Both the position numbers and the translations under genes were made by a program. Positions 17,334-25,417 of a DNA stretch of 64,000 bases are shown here, piece after piece. Each line of letters opens with the position of its first letter. Position 1 is the first letter of the stretch. The notes beneath the pieces are model-generated. The model searched no databases. It saw nothing but the letters and a program-made list of their open reading frames with translations, and was not told the DNA's origin. Source of the stretch: JAUYQR01 sp050632395 (GTDB taxonomy: Bacteria > Pseudomonadota > Alphaproteobacteria > Rhodobacterales > Rhodobacteraceae); assembly GCF_050632395.1 (NCBI RefSeq), contig NZ_CP192600.1:434001-498000 (forward strand). The letters run 5' to 3'.

Positions 17334-17787
17334 ACCCCCGCCCGGCTCGCAGCACCCGGTCCAGCACATCCAGAAACCGGCTTCGGTCGGCCTTTGAAAA
17401 CATCTTTCCGCCACCTTGCCGGAACGGATCAGCCGACCGCAGGTCCGCCATCAGGTCCCGCGTTGCCAAGGCCATCCCCACATTCACGGCGGTCAATTCC
17501 TCGCCATTGTGCTTCACGACCCGCGCCCCCGCCGCCACGCATTTCGCGGCCAGAGGGATATCTCCCGTCACCACCACATCACCCGGCCCGCAAGCCTCGG
17601 CGATCCACTTGTCGGCCTCGTCCGGCCCGGCGGCCACGAACACGCTTTCGACCAGCGGGTTCTGCGACGGCCTTATGCCCCCGTTCGAAACCAGCACCAT
17701 CCGCACGCCAAGCCGCGTCGCCACCCGCTCCGCCTCGGCTTTCACCGGGCAGGCGTCGGCGTCAATATAGATGCGCCGGTCACTCAT
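17332..17787 (-). CDS. UPF0178 family protein (YaiI/YqxD, DUF188)
   Basis: A 151-aa protein matching the YaiI/YqxD family in length and motifs: IYIDADACPVK at the N-terminus, VVTGDIPLAAKCV and VVKHNGEELT in the middle, and the C-terminal KADRSRFLDVLDRVL. The conserved aspartates suggest a PIN-like metal-binding nuclease fold, but no activity is established to my knowledge. Its ATG overlaps the stop of the CAP-domain gene (ATGA), so it is coupled to it. Confidence 0.9.
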   Translation of the reverse strand: MSDRRIYIDADACPVKAEAERVATRLGVRMVLVSNGGIRPSQNPLVESVFVAAGPDEADKWIAEACGPGDVVVTGDIPLAAKCVAAGARVVKHNGEELTAVNVGMALATRDLMADLRSADPFRQGGGKMFSKADRSRFLDVLDRVLRAGRG

Positions 17788-18269
17788 GGCGCGGCAAAGA
17801 CCTGCACCCAGTAGTATCGCAACGGATACCGACTACCCCTGAGTGGCCGATCATCCGCCTCGTAGACCACCGCGATCCCCGTCTCGCGCATCCCGCAGTT
17901 CAGGATGTTGCGCCTGTGCCCCGCGCTTTGCAGCCAGCCCCGCACCACCTGCGTCACCGACGATTGCCCCGCCGCGATGTTTTCCGCCGCCGAGCGATAG
18001 CTGTAACCCTGCCGCTTGATACGGCTGCCAAGACGGCTGCCGTCGCGCCCGGCATGGCCAAAGAAATCCTGCTCGGCCATAGCGCGGGCATGGCTTCTGG
18101 CCGCCGCGTTCAGTTGCGGGTTCAGCACCAGCGCCGGACACCCGGCCTGCGCCCGCGCCCCATTGATCGCCGACAGCGTCGCCTCAGCCTGTCCGGCTGC
18201 AGCAGGGGCGGCCAATGCCATCACCACCGCAACCTCAAGCGTGCAGCGCCGCAGCGTGGAAAGCGACAT
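17784..18269 (-). CDS. CAP (SCP/PR1-like) domain secreted protein
   Basis: A 161-aa protein with an N-terminal signal peptide (RR, then a hydrophobic stretch ending APAAA) and a CAP domain. HARAMAEQDFFGHAGRDGS carries the first His/Glu region, and SAAENIAAG plus GWLQSAGHRRNIL are the classic CAP signatures. Bacterial members are exported; their roles are mostly undefined. The ATG at 18269 is chosen because it gives a complete signal peptide. It overlaps the S-formylglutathione hydrolase gene by 35 bp. Upstream in-frame starts would add an unlikely basic extension. Confidence 0.85.
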   Translation of the reverse strand: MSLSTLRRCTLEVAVVMALAAPAAAGQAEATLSAINGARAQAGCPALVLNPQLNAAARSHARAMAEQDFFGHAGRDGSRLGSRIKRQGYSYRSAAENIAAGQSSVTQVVRGWLQSAGHRRNILNCGMRETGIAVVYEADDRPLRGSRYPLRYYWVQVFAAP

Positions 18270-19065
18270 GCTCTTCCATGAACGTCGAGACGAAGAAATA
18301 GCTGTGGTCATAGCCCTTTTGCATCCTGAACGTGCCACCTTGGCGGGTCGTGACCATCGCCTCGGCCAGCGCCTCGGGGCGCAGCTTGTCCAGAAACTGG
18401 TCCGCCGTGCCCTGATCCACCAGCATCGGCCCGTCAAAGCCCCGCTTGCGCATCAGGGTTGTCGCATCATGCGCCGCCCATGTGGACTCGTCCGCGCCAA
18501 GATAGGCAAGAAACTGCGGACGCCCCCAGTCGCTGGCCGTAGGGTTGCAGATCGGCGCGAAGGCCGAGACTGACCGAAAGCGCCCGGGAAAGCTCATCGC
18601 GATGGTAAGGGCACCGTGGCCGCCCATTGAATGGCCGGTGATTGCCTGCGCAGCCTCGGCAACCGGGAAGGCGTTGAACAGCAGGCGCGGCAGTTCCTCG
18701 GTCACGTAATCCCACATGCGGAAATGCCGCGCCCAGGGCTTTTGCGTGGCGTTGACGTAAAACCCCGCACCCTGACCCAGATCGAAGGCCTCGTGGTTGG
18801 CCACGCCTTCGCCGCGCGGGCTGGTGTCGGGATAGACGACCGCCAGCCCCATCTCGGACGCCCAGCGTTGCGCACCGGCCTTCATCATCGCGTTTTCATG
18901 CGTGCAGGTCAGCCCCGACAGAAACCACAACAGCGGCACCGGCCCCTCCTCGGCCTGTTCTGGCAGGAACAGGCCAAAGGTCATTTCGCCGCCACAGGTG
19001 CTGGACGGGTGGGTGTAGACGCCCTGAACGCCTCCGAAGGCCCGGCTTTCGGAAATCGTGCGCAT
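18235..19065 (-). CDS. fghA: S-formylglutathione hydrolase
   Basis: A 276-aa esterase-D-family alpha/beta hydrolase (EC 3.1.2.12). It carries LLWFLSGLTCTHENAM, the nucleophile elbow GHSMGGHGAL, LVDQGTADQFL (acid Asp) and YDHSYFFVSTF (His), all canonical for FGH. It releases formate and glutathione from S-formylglutathione, the last step of glutathione-dependent formaldehyde detoxification. The partner dehydrogenase AdhC/FrmA is not in the window. It overlaps the CAP gene downstream by 35 bp. Confidence 0.94.
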   Translation of the reverse strand: MRTISESRAFGGVQGVYTHPSSTCGGEMTFGLFLPEQAEEGPVPLLWFLSGLTCTHENAMMKAGAQRWASEMGLAVVYPDTSPRGEGVANHEAFDLGQGAGFYVNATQKPWARHFRMWDYVTEELPRLLFNAFPVAEAAQAITGHSMGGHGALTIAMSFPGRFRSVSAFAPICNPTASDWGRPQFLAYLGADESTWAAHDATTLMRKRGFDGPMLVDQGTADQFLDKLRPEALAEAMVTTRQGGTFRMQKGYDHSYFFVSTFMEEHVAFHAAALHA

Positions 19066-19265
19066 GTCTGACCTCTCTTCGCTGGATCGCTCCTTCGCCG
19101 AATAGGGTGCCGCGTCACCGAGGTAAAGGGCCGCGCGGCAAGACGATCACACCGGCCCGAAGAAGCTTTGGTTCGGCCCTTGATTTCATGATTTCGTTGT
19201 CCATCTTTTGCAAGCGGACCGGGCCCCTCTGGCGTCGGGCATTAGCCCTGCGTGATGTCGGACCG

Positions 19266-19284
19266 CATCGAGGAACACTCGATG
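19266..19284 (+). repeat. Hairpin in the terC leader
   Basis: CATCGAG, loop GAACA, CTCGATG is a perfect 7-bp inverted repeat about 70 bases before the terC start. It lies in a 285-bp gap between the divergent fghA and terC genes. TerC/Alx-type genes are often controlled by manganese- or pH-sensing leaders (yybP-ykoY class), but I cannot recognise that consensus here. Leader function is speculative. Confidence 0.35.
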
Positions 19285-19350
19285 GCAGCCCGGTCTTTGA
19301 ATCCTTCCAGCTGTCGTCCTGTGTCTTGTGGTATGAAAAGGGACATTGGA

Positions 19351-20343
19351 ATGGACTTCCTCTACATCGACTTTCTCAGCAAGCCCGTCTGGATGTGGCT
19401 GCTGTTCGTCGGCATCGTCATTGCGCTCTTGGTCTTCGACCTTGGCGTTCTGAACAAGAAAGACCACGAGATTGGCGTGAACGAAAGCCTGCGGCTTTCG
19501 GCGCTGTATATCGCGCTGGGCGTCGGCTTTTCAGGCTTTGTCTGGTGGCAGATCGGGTTCGAGGAATCGAAGCTGTATCTGACCGCCTTCGTCGTGGAAA
19601 AGACGCTCGCGCTCGACAACGTGTTCGTCATCGCGCTGATCTTCACCTATTTCGCCATCCCCCGCATGTATCAGCACCGCGTACTGTTCTGGGGCATCCT
19701 TGGCGTGATCGTGCTGCGCGGCATCATGATCGGCCTCGGGGCGACTCTGGTGGCGCAGTATTCTTGGGTTCTCTACATCTTCGCAGTGTTCCTGATCTTC
19801 ACCGGCATCAAGATGATGTTCACCGATGACAAGGAAACCGACATCTCGCAGAACCCGGTGCTGAAGTTCATGAAGCGCCGCATGAACGTGACGGAAAAGC
19901 TGCACGGCAACGCGTTCTGGGTGAAAGAGCAGGATGCCAAGGGCAAGGCTGTCTGGTTCGCCACGCCGCTGTTCCTCGCGCTGGTGCTGGTTGAAATTGC
20001 CGACCTCGTGTTCGCGGTAGATTCGGTGCCTGCGGTGTTTGCGATCACCACCGACCCGTTCATCGTCTACACCTCGAACATCTTCGCGATCCTTGGTCTG
20101 CGTGCGCTTTACTTCGCGCTGGCCGCCGTGCTGCACCGCTTCCACTACCTGAAATATGCGCTGGCCCTGCTTTTGGTGTTCATCGGCTCGAAGATTTTCG
20201 TCGCCGATGCGCTGGGGCTGGAGAAGTTTCCTGCCAACCTGTCGCTTGGTATCACCTTCGCGATCCTTGCCGCGGGCGTGATTTACTCGCTCTGGCGCAG
20301 CCGGAACGACGCGCCGGTGGTTGGCAAGACCGATCAAGACTGA
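19351..20343 (+). CDS. TerC-family integral membrane protein
   Basis: A 330-aa protein with about nine hydrophobic segments. FVVEKTLALDNVFVIALIF and LVLVEIADLVFAVDSVPAVFAIT are the two acidic membrane motifs diagnostic of TerC/Alx. Homologues are linked to tellurite resistance and to manganese efflux or metal loading of secreted enzymes. The ATG at 19351 gives MDFLYIDFLSKPVW, the usual family start; in-frame ATGs upstream are less likely. It is a single gene ending in a strong terminator at 20361-20388. Confidence 0.9.
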   Translation: MDFLYIDFLSKPVWMWLLFVGIVIALLVFDLGVLNKKDHEIGVNESLRLSALYIALGVGFSGFVWWQIGFEESKLYLTAFVVEKTLALDNVFVIALIFTYFAIPRMYQHRVLFWGILGVIVLRGIMIGLGATLVAQYSWVLYIFAVFLIFTGIKMMFTDDKETDISQNPVLKFMKRRMNVTEKLHGNAFWVKEQDAKGKAVWFATPLFLALVLVEIADLVFAVDSVPAVFAITTDPFIVYTSNIFAILGLRALYFALAAVLHRFHYLKYALALLLVFIGSKIFVADALGLEKFPANLSLGITFAILAAGVIYSLWRSRNDAPVVGKTDQD

Positions 20344-20360
20344 CCCTGCCACGCCAAAGA

Positions 20361-20388
20361 AAAACCCCGGTCGCAAGACCGGGGTTTT
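20361..20388. terminator. Bidirectional intrinsic terminator, terC / trcR
   Basis: AAAACCCCGGTC, GCAA tetraloop, GACCGGGGTTTT: a perfect 12-bp stem with A and T tracts, so it can act on both strands. It serves convergent terC and the DUF1013/TrcR gene, whose stop is at 20410. Confidence 0.9.
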
Positions 20389-20409
20389 GTCGTTTCAGCG
20401 CTGCGCGTC

Positions 20410-21165
20410 TTAGCGGCGGCTGGGCTGATCGTCTTCGTCATCCTCGTCATCATCACCCTGCGGCAGGTTGAAGAAGCTTTCGGCGTCCGAGAAATCGGTG
20501 TTCGCGTCCTTGTCGTCGTCGCCAAAGACTTCCAGCCCCGACAGCGGCTCCGGCATCTTCGGTTCCGGTGACATGCCCAGCGACTGTTCGGTCGACACCA
20601 GTTTGCGGCGCTCGTCATCCGACATCACCGAACCTTCGGACGCCTTCTTGCGGGCCGCGGCCTGCACGGCGGCGTCCAGTTCCGACTGGCGGCAAAGCCC
20701 AAGCGCCACCGGGTCGATCGGCGTGATGTTCGAGATGTTCCAGTGGCTGCGTTCGCGGATCGACTGGATGGTGGGTTTGGTGGTGCCCACCAGCTTGCCG
20801 ATGGCACCATCGGACAGCTCTGGGTGGAACTTCACCAGCCACAGGATCGCGGCGGGGCGGTCCTGACGCTTGGACAAGGGCGTATAGCGCGGCCCGCGAC
20901 GCTTTTCCTCGCCCACGGCGGCAGCGTTGAACTTCAGCTTCATGCGGTAGATCGGATCTTTCTGCGCACGCTCGATCTCGATCGGGTCAAGCTGGTTGTT
21001 GGCGATCGGGTCGAAACCCTTGACGCCACCGGCCACGTCACCGTCCGCAATGCCCTGCACCTCAAGCTCGTGCATCCCGCAGAAATCGGCGATCTGGGCA
21101 AAGCTGAGGGTCGTGTTGTCCACCAGCCAGACGGCAGTGGCTTTGGCCATAAGCGGCTTCGACAT
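20410..21165 (-). CDS. DUF1013 family protein, TrcR-type cell cycle transcriptional regulator
   Basis: A 251-aa protein conserved in Alphaproteobacteria, with N-terminus MSKPLMAKATAVWLVDNTTL and IADFCGMHELEVQGIADGDV. An HTH-like segment follows (AIGKLVGTTKPTIQSIRERSHWN), then PIDPVALGLCRQSELDAAV. The C-terminus is highly acidic (a run of Asp/Glu near 235-245). DUF1013 proteins are annotated as TrcR cell cycle transcription regulators; the regulatory targets here are unknown. Family length is normal. It is transcribed alone towards the shared terminator at 20361-20388. Confidence 0.85.
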   Translation of the reverse strand: MSKPLMAKATAVWLVDNTTLSFAQIADFCGMHELEVQGIADGDVAGGVKGFDPIANNQLDPIEIERAQKDPIYRMKLKFNAAAVGEEKRRGPRYTPLSKRQDRPAAILWLVKFHPELSDGAIGKLVGTTKPTIQSIRERSHWNISNITPIDPVALGLCRQSELDAAVQAAARKKASEGSVMSDDERRKLVSTEQSLGMSPEPKMPEPLSGLEVFGDDDKDANTDFSDAESFFNLPQGDDDEDDEDDQPSRR

Positions 21166-21290
21166 CGGATCTCTCCTTTACAAATCTCTCCCGGGCCGGG
21201 AAAACGGCGGCGGGCGCTGGCCCGCGAGTTCCACGTTTTCAGGGAATTCACCGCCCATATAGGGCCTTCGCCAAAAAAGGGGAAGCGAAA

Positions 21291-21929
21291 ATGCGGCGGA
21301 TGCTGTTGGCCCTCGTAGCGGCGTTGTGGGCCGGACCAGCCCTTGCCGACGGCGAGCGGGCGGGCGACTTCGACTATTATGTCATGTCGCTGTCGTGGTC
21401 GTCGGCTTGGTGCGAACTTGAAGGCGACGCGCGCGACGATCCGCAATGCGATCCGGGGCGCGGGCTGACGTTCGTGCTGCACGGGCTTTGGCCGCAATAT
21501 GAAGATGGCTGGCCGTCGTGGTGCCGCACGGCCCAGCGTGACCCCACCCGCGCCGAAACCGCGGCGATGGCCGATATCATGGGCGGGTCAGGGCTTGCCT
21601 TCTACCAGTGGAAAAAGCACGGCCGCTGCGCCGGAGTTGCCGCGCCCGATTACTTCGCCACCGCGCGCCAAGCCTTCGAAAGTATCGCCGTTCCCCCGCT
21701 TTTCGGCCGCGTGTCCAAGGATTTGACCCTGCCCGCATCAGTGATCGAATCGGCGTTTCTGGAAGCGAACCCCGGCATGACGCGCGATCAGGTCACCGTC
21801 ACTTGCAGCGACGGTCTGATCCAGGAAGTGCGCATCTGCCTGACGCCCGATCTTGACCCCCGGCGTTGCGGGGCGGACGTGATCCGCGACTGCACGCTGA
21901 AAGATGCGGTGCTGGAGGCGGTGCGCTAG
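21291..21929 (+). CDS. Ribonuclease T2 family protein
   Basis: A 212-aa secreted RNase T2 homologue with a signal peptide of 19 residues (ending PALA, then DGER). CAS I is FVLHGLWPQ with His64; CAS II is FYQWKKHGRC with Lys109 and His110. The CAS II position usually occupied by the catalytic Glu is Gln here, so full activity should not be assumed. Paired cysteines fit periplasmic disulfides. The role would be scavenging of periplasmic or external RNA. A ribosome site, AAGGGGAAGCG, lies before the ATG. Confidence 0.88.
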   Translation: MRRMLLALVAALWAGPALADGERAGDFDYYVMSLSWSSAWCELEGDARDDPQCDPGRGLTFVLHGLWPQYEDGWPSWCRTAQRDPTRAETAAMADIMGGSGLAFYQWKKHGRCAGVAAPDYFATARQAFESIAVPPLFGRVSKDLTLPASVIESAFLEANPGMTRDQVTVTCSDGLIQEVRICLTPDLDPRRCGADVIRDCTLKDAVLEAVR

Positions 21930-22158
21930 GAAAAGTCGGCGGGATCGCTGGCTGTGAAATACGACGATGCATGGGGAGCATGACAAGCAAGTTTCGTTCA
22001 ATACCCGGTGCCGGGACAAAGCTGGGGACTTCGGCCCGGCGAGAAGTCACATTCTGAAATCCGAATCCCGCCTGACGGAAACTTTACCAAAGGCGCGCTT
22101 CGGTTGAAGTGAAGAACGCATCAAAATCGAACCGAACGGTCAAAATTCCGTGCGCTGC

Positions 22159-23151
22159 CTAGTTTTCGACCTTCAGCACGATCTTGCCCACATGGCCGGG
22201 CGCCTCGATCCGCCAATGTGCTGCCGGAGCATCGTTCAGATCGTATTCGCTGTCGTGCACAACCTTCAGGGCGCCATTGGCCAGCATTGGCCAGACATGC
22301 GCTTCCACCTCGGCGGCGATGCGAGCTTTGGCAAGGTCTGACTGCGGGCGCAGCGTGGACCCGGTGATCGTCAGACGCCGCATCATCACTTCGGCAAAGT
22401 TGAGCTCGGCCTTGGCGCCTTGCAGGAAGGCAATCTGCACCAGCCGCCCGTCATCCGCCAGCGCCTTGATGTTCCGCTCGATATAGCCGCCGCCGACCAT
22501 GTCGAGAATCAGGTTCGCCCCGCCTTCGGCCTTCAGGGCGGCGGTGAAATCCTCGCTCCGGTAGTTCAGCGCGACCTCGGCGCCCAGATCGGTGCAGACC
22601 TTGCATTTTTCATCCGTTCCGGCGGTGGCGAATACCCGTGCGCCCAGCGCGCGGGCAATCTGGATCGCCGTGGTGCCGATGCCCGACGTGCCGCCATGCA
22701 CAAGGAAACGCTCCCCCGCCGTCAGGCCGCCGCGCATCACCACGTTCGACCAGACGGTGAAACAGGTTTCCGGCAGACAGGCGGCATCGCGCATCGACAT
22801 GCCTGTCGGCACGGGCAACGCATGGGCGGCCGGCGTCGCCGCATACTCGGCATACCCGCCCCCCGGCAGCAGTGCGCACACCTTGTCGCCGATCTGCCAG
22901 CGGGTGACGCCCGGCCCGACCTCCACCACCGTGCCGGAACATTCCAGCCCTGGCAGCGGCGAGGCGCTGGGCGGCGGCGCATAGGCCCCGGCCCGTTGCA
23001 GCGCATCAGGCCGGTTCACCCCGGCATAGGCCACGCGGATGATGATCTGGCCATGCCGCGGCACCGGCACCGGCACGGACACCGGTTTCAGAACATCCGG
23101 CCCGCCCGGAGCCGAGATTTCCATGGCGAGCATGCTGTGCGACAGGGTCAT
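22159..23151 (-). CDS. NAD(P)H-quinone oxidoreductase (zeta-crystallin-like, MDR family)
   Basis: A 330-aa medium-chain reductase of the quinone-oxidoreductase (PIG3/QOR) branch. GVNRPDALQRAGAYAPPP replaces the catalytic-zinc loop, and VHGGTSGIGTTAIQIA is the NADPH-binding Rossmann motif. MVGGGYIERNIKAL and ITGSTLRPQS are typical of PIG3-like members. No structural-zinc cysteine cluster is visible. The ATG at 23151 is 10 bp after the COQ9 gene stop, so the two probably form an operon linked to quinone metabolism; that link is inference. Confidence 0.87.
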   Translation of the reverse strand: MTLSHSMLAMEISAPGGPDVLKPVSVPVPVPRHGQIIIRVAYAGVNRPDALQRAGAYAPPPSASPLPGLECSGTVVEVGPGVTRWQIGDKVCALLPGGGYAEYAATPAAHALPVPTGMSMRDAACLPETCFTVWSNVVMRGGLTAGERFLVHGGTSGIGTTAIQIARALGARVFATAGTDEKCKVCTDLGAEVALNYRSEDFTAALKAEGGANLILDMVGGGYIERNIKALADDGRLVQIAFLQGAKAELNFAEVMMRRLTITGSTLRPQSDLAKARIAAEVEAHVWPMLANGALKVVHDSEYDLNDAPAAHWRIEAPGHVGKIVLKVEN

Positions 23152-23161
23152 CTTCGGCCTT

Positions 23162-23836
23162 TCAGAACAGGTGGCGACCGGGCAGGTCATCCGGCACTTT
23201 TGGCGCACGAACCCTTTCCAGAATCTTGAAAGGCCCGTTTTTCAGTGCCTTGCCAAGCGGATTTTCCGCCAGACCTGCCTTGAACTTCTCGAACTGCATC
23301 ACCTGGTCGATGCGGCGGTACAGAAAATCCCAGCTGGCCTGATGGTCAAGGCTGCCATCGCCCAGCCAATAGAGCACCGTCGCACCATAAACCGCCGTCA
23401 GCGTGCCGCGCTTGGTATACCAGTTCAGGTCGGTCGAGGTGTCGCCCAGCGCCGTCCAGATCTTGTCGGTCGTGCCCCACAAGGCCCGCGCCCCATCGGC
23501 CGCGTGCTGCGGCAGGGCGAACAGCGTGGTGCCCCGACGCACCAGCTCCTTGTCGGCCAATTCCAGCCTTGTCCGCACCGCCAGCGCGATCCGGTCCCGA
23601 AACCGCATCGAAGACAGGTCCATCGCTGCCAGCCGTGCCACCATCTCCGCATCGCCGCGCGCGTGGTAGGCCAGCGCCAGATCGACGCCGCCCCGTGGAT
23701 ACAGCGCCCGCGCCAGAGCATCGGGCACGCCGCAGTCGGCAATCGCCGCGCGGAACGTGGTTTCCGACCAGCCGTCAAACGGCACATGCGCCAGCGCCGC
23801 GTCCAGAATCCGGTCCTTTTGGGTCGTCTCGGTCAT
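23162..23836 (-). CDS. COQ9 family protein (ubiquinone biosynthesis)
   Basis: A 224-aa protein with a TetR-like N-terminal fold (DRILDAALAHVPFDGWSETTFRAAI) and the COQ9 C-terminal segment (LNWYTKRGTLTAVYGATVLYWLGD) that forms the lipid-binding site. COQ9 presents a ubiquinone precursor to the COQ7-type hydroxylase. The alphaproteobacterial protein lacks a mitochondrial leader, as expected. The start at 23836 (MTETTQKDR) is preferred over an upstream in-frame ATG. It diverges from rpsU across about 108 bp. Confidence 0.9.
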   Translation of the reverse strand: MTETTQKDRILDAALAHVPFDGWSETTFRAAIADCGVPDALARALYPRGGVDLALAYHARGDAEMVARLAAMDLSSMRFRDRIALAVRTRLELADKELVRRGTTLFALPQHAADGARALWGTTDKIWTALGDTSTDLNWYTKRGTLTAVYGATVLYWLGDGSLDHQASWDFLYRRIDQVMQFEKFKAGLAENPLGKALKNGPFKILERVRAPKVPDDLPGRHLF

Positions 23837-23930
23837 GTCAGCCTCCGTCCTGCCGCGCGGTGGACAAGCCCACCCTTGTTTGATATAGGCCGCGGGCCTG
23901 CACAAGTCAGTGCAACTTTAACCTAGGAAG

Positions 23931-23944
23931 GTGGTGACAACCAC
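23931..23944 (+). promoter_or_regulatory. Small stem abutting the rpsU start codon
   Basis: GTGGT, loop GACA, ACCAC lies immediately before the rpsU ATG and next to the GGAAGG ribosome site (from 23926). Such a stem could tune translation initiation of S21, but a five-pair stem may occur by chance. Confidence 0.3.
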
Positions 23945-24151
23945 ATGCAGGTCAGCGTCCGCGATAACAACGTCGAACAGGCTCTCCGTGCCCTGAAGAA
24001 AAAACTTCAGCGCGAAGGGGTGTTTCGGGAAATGAAGCTCAAGCAGCATTTCGAGAAGCCCTCCGTCAAGAAAGCACGCGAACAAGCCGAAGCCGTGCGC
24101 CGCGCGAGGAAACTCGCCCGGAAGAAGCTTCAGCGTGAAGGCGGTCTTTAA
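23945..24151 (+). CDS. rpsU: 30S ribosomal protein S21
   Basis: A 68-aa basic protein. MQVSVRDNNVEQALRALKKK, then FREMKLKQHFEKPSVKK, and an Arg/Lys-rich tail are the full bS21 pattern. It binds the small subunit near the anti-Shine-Dalgarno and supports initiation. It is monocistronic and followed by an intrinsic terminator at 24190-24218. It diverges from COQ9. Confidence 0.97.
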   Translation: MQVSVRDNNVEQALRALKKKLQREGVFREMKLKQHFEKPSVKKAREQAEAVRRARKLARKKLQREGGL

Positions 24152-24189
24152 GACGTCAGCGACACTGGGGTAGCGATACCCGCCCGATC

Positions 24190-24218
24190 AACCCCCGTCC
24201 TTCAGGCCGGGGGTTTTT
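24190..24218. terminator. Intrinsic terminator, rpsU / aqpS-like convergent pair
   Basis: AACCCCCG and CGGGGGTT pair around an inner CC/GG step and a TTCA loop, followed by TTTTT (24214-24218). It lies between the rpsU stop and the stop of the convergent aquaglyceroporin gene, which begins at 24218 on the minus strand. The A/T flanks allow use on both strands. Confidence 0.85.
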
Positions 24219-24868
24219 CATTTTGCGGGCCGGAACAGCCAGCCCGCCAGCGCCGCCGCGACCGACGCTCCGGCGATCTGTGCCAGCCAGAAGGCGGGCA
24301 GATCGACTGGACGGATGCCAGCGAACGTCTCGGTAAATGCCCTAGCCAACGACACGGCCGGATTGGCAAAGCTGGTCGATGCGGTGAACCAATAGGCCGC
24401 CGCGATATAGGCCGCGACCATCAGCGCCACATTGGCCCGCGCATGGATCGCGCCCAGAATCGTCAGCACCAGCCCAAAGGTCGCCACGCCTTCGGCGATC
24501 CACTGCCCGGTGCCGCTGCGCGGGGTCGTCGATAGCTGCCAGATCGGCAGATCGAACATCGCGTGCGCCAGCAATGTTCCTGCCACGCCGCCAGTGATCT
24601 GGGCTGCAACAAAGCCCAGCGCCAGAATCGGTGCGACCTCGCGCCGGACGGCAAAAACCAGCGTCACGGCGGGGTTGAAATGCGCGCCCGACACCGGGGC
24701 GAAAATGGTGATCAACACCAGCAGCGCCGCCGCCGTGGCGATGGTGTTGGCCAACAGGGCCAGCGCCACATCCGCCGTCAGCCGGTCGGCCATGATGCCT
24801 GACCCGACAACGGCGGTGACCAGAAGCCCAGTGCCAAGGGCCTCGGCCACAAGGCGGCGTGCGGTCAT
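24218..24868 (-). CDS. MIP-family aquaglyceroporin, AqpS-like
   Basis: A 216-aa channel with six hydrophobic segments and two half-helices carrying NPA motifs (AHFNPAVTL and SFANPAVSLAR). The second NPA is followed by Arg, as in the aromatic/arginine filter. It overlaps the ArsC-like gene by ATGA. In Sinorhizobium meliloti an aquaglyceroporin, AqpS, replaces the ArsB pump and lets arsenite leave after ArsC reduction. The same pairing here supports that role. No arsR is adjacent, so glycerol or water transport remains possible. Confidence 0.85.
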   Translation of the reverse strand: MTARRLVAEALGTGLLVTAVVGSGIMADRLTADVALALLANTIATAAALLVLITIFAPVSGAHFNPAVTLVFAVRREVAPILALGFVAAQITGGVAGTLLAHAMFDLPIWQLSTTPRSGTGQWIAEGVATFGLVLTILGAIHARANVALMVAAYIAAAYWFTASTSFANPAVSLARAFTETFAGIRPVDLPAFWLAQIAGASVAAALAGWLFRPAK

Positions 24869-25359
24869 TCGGTGCGGCCGATCTCGGACAGCCGCGCCTT
24901 CAGGGTCAGTGCGTCCAGCGTGGCGATGGGCAGGGCGGCGAACGCCTGGATGCGGCGGTTCAACGCCCGGTAGGTCTCTGCGAATGCCAGCGCCTTTGCC
25001 GCGTCGCTGCCCTCGACGGCCGCAGGGTCTGGCAGACCCCAATGCGCGCTGACCGGTTGCCCCGGCCAGTAGGGGCATTCCTCGGCCGCCGCGCTGTCAC
25101 AGACGGTGAACACGAAATCCAGCTTCGGGGCGCCGGGGGCTGCGAACTCGTCCCAGCTTTTCGACCGCGCGAAGCTGGTGTCGAACCCTTCGCGTTGCAA
25201 CAGCGACAGGGCGAACGGGTTCGGCGCCCCGGTCGGGCGCGATCCTGCGGAATGGCCGATGAAGCGACCCTTGCCTTCACGGTTCATGATCGCTTCGGCC
25301 AGTATCGACCGCGCCGAATTGCCGGTACACAGGAACAGGACGTGAAAAGGGGCGGTCAT
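24865..25359 (-). CDS. arsC: Arsenate reductase ArsC / low-molecular-weight phosphatase family
   Basis: A 164-aa protein. The P-loop CTGNSARS (CX5R) lies near residue 11, and FTVCDSAAAEECPYWPG carries the two further cysteines of thioredoxin-type ArsC. HWGLPDPA supplies the phosphatase-family Asp. It would reduce arsenate to arsenite. The ATG at 25359 (MTAPFHVLFLC) is used; an in-frame start 23 codons earlier has no family support. It lies 58 bp after the Lrp gene on the same strand and is coupled to the aquaglyceroporin, the likely arsenite exit route. Confidence 0.87.
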   Translation of the reverse strand: MTAPFHVLFLCTGNSARSILAEAIMNREGKGRFIGHSAGSRPTGAPNPFALSLLQREGFDTSFARSKSWDEFAAPGAPKLDFVFTVCDSAAAEECPYWPGQPVSAHWGLPDPAAVEGSDAAKALAFAETYRALNRRIQAFAALPIATLDALTLKARLSEIGRTE

Positions 25360-25417
25360 CTGGCATCTCCGGTTTGCCAGCGCCGAATGCCAAGACTTTG
25401 TAACAGCCCGGTGACGT

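Noticed and set aside
19066..19350. yybP-ykoY manganese riboswitch before terC
   Set aside because: I could not find its conserved internal-loop sequences by eye; only a short hairpin is visible.
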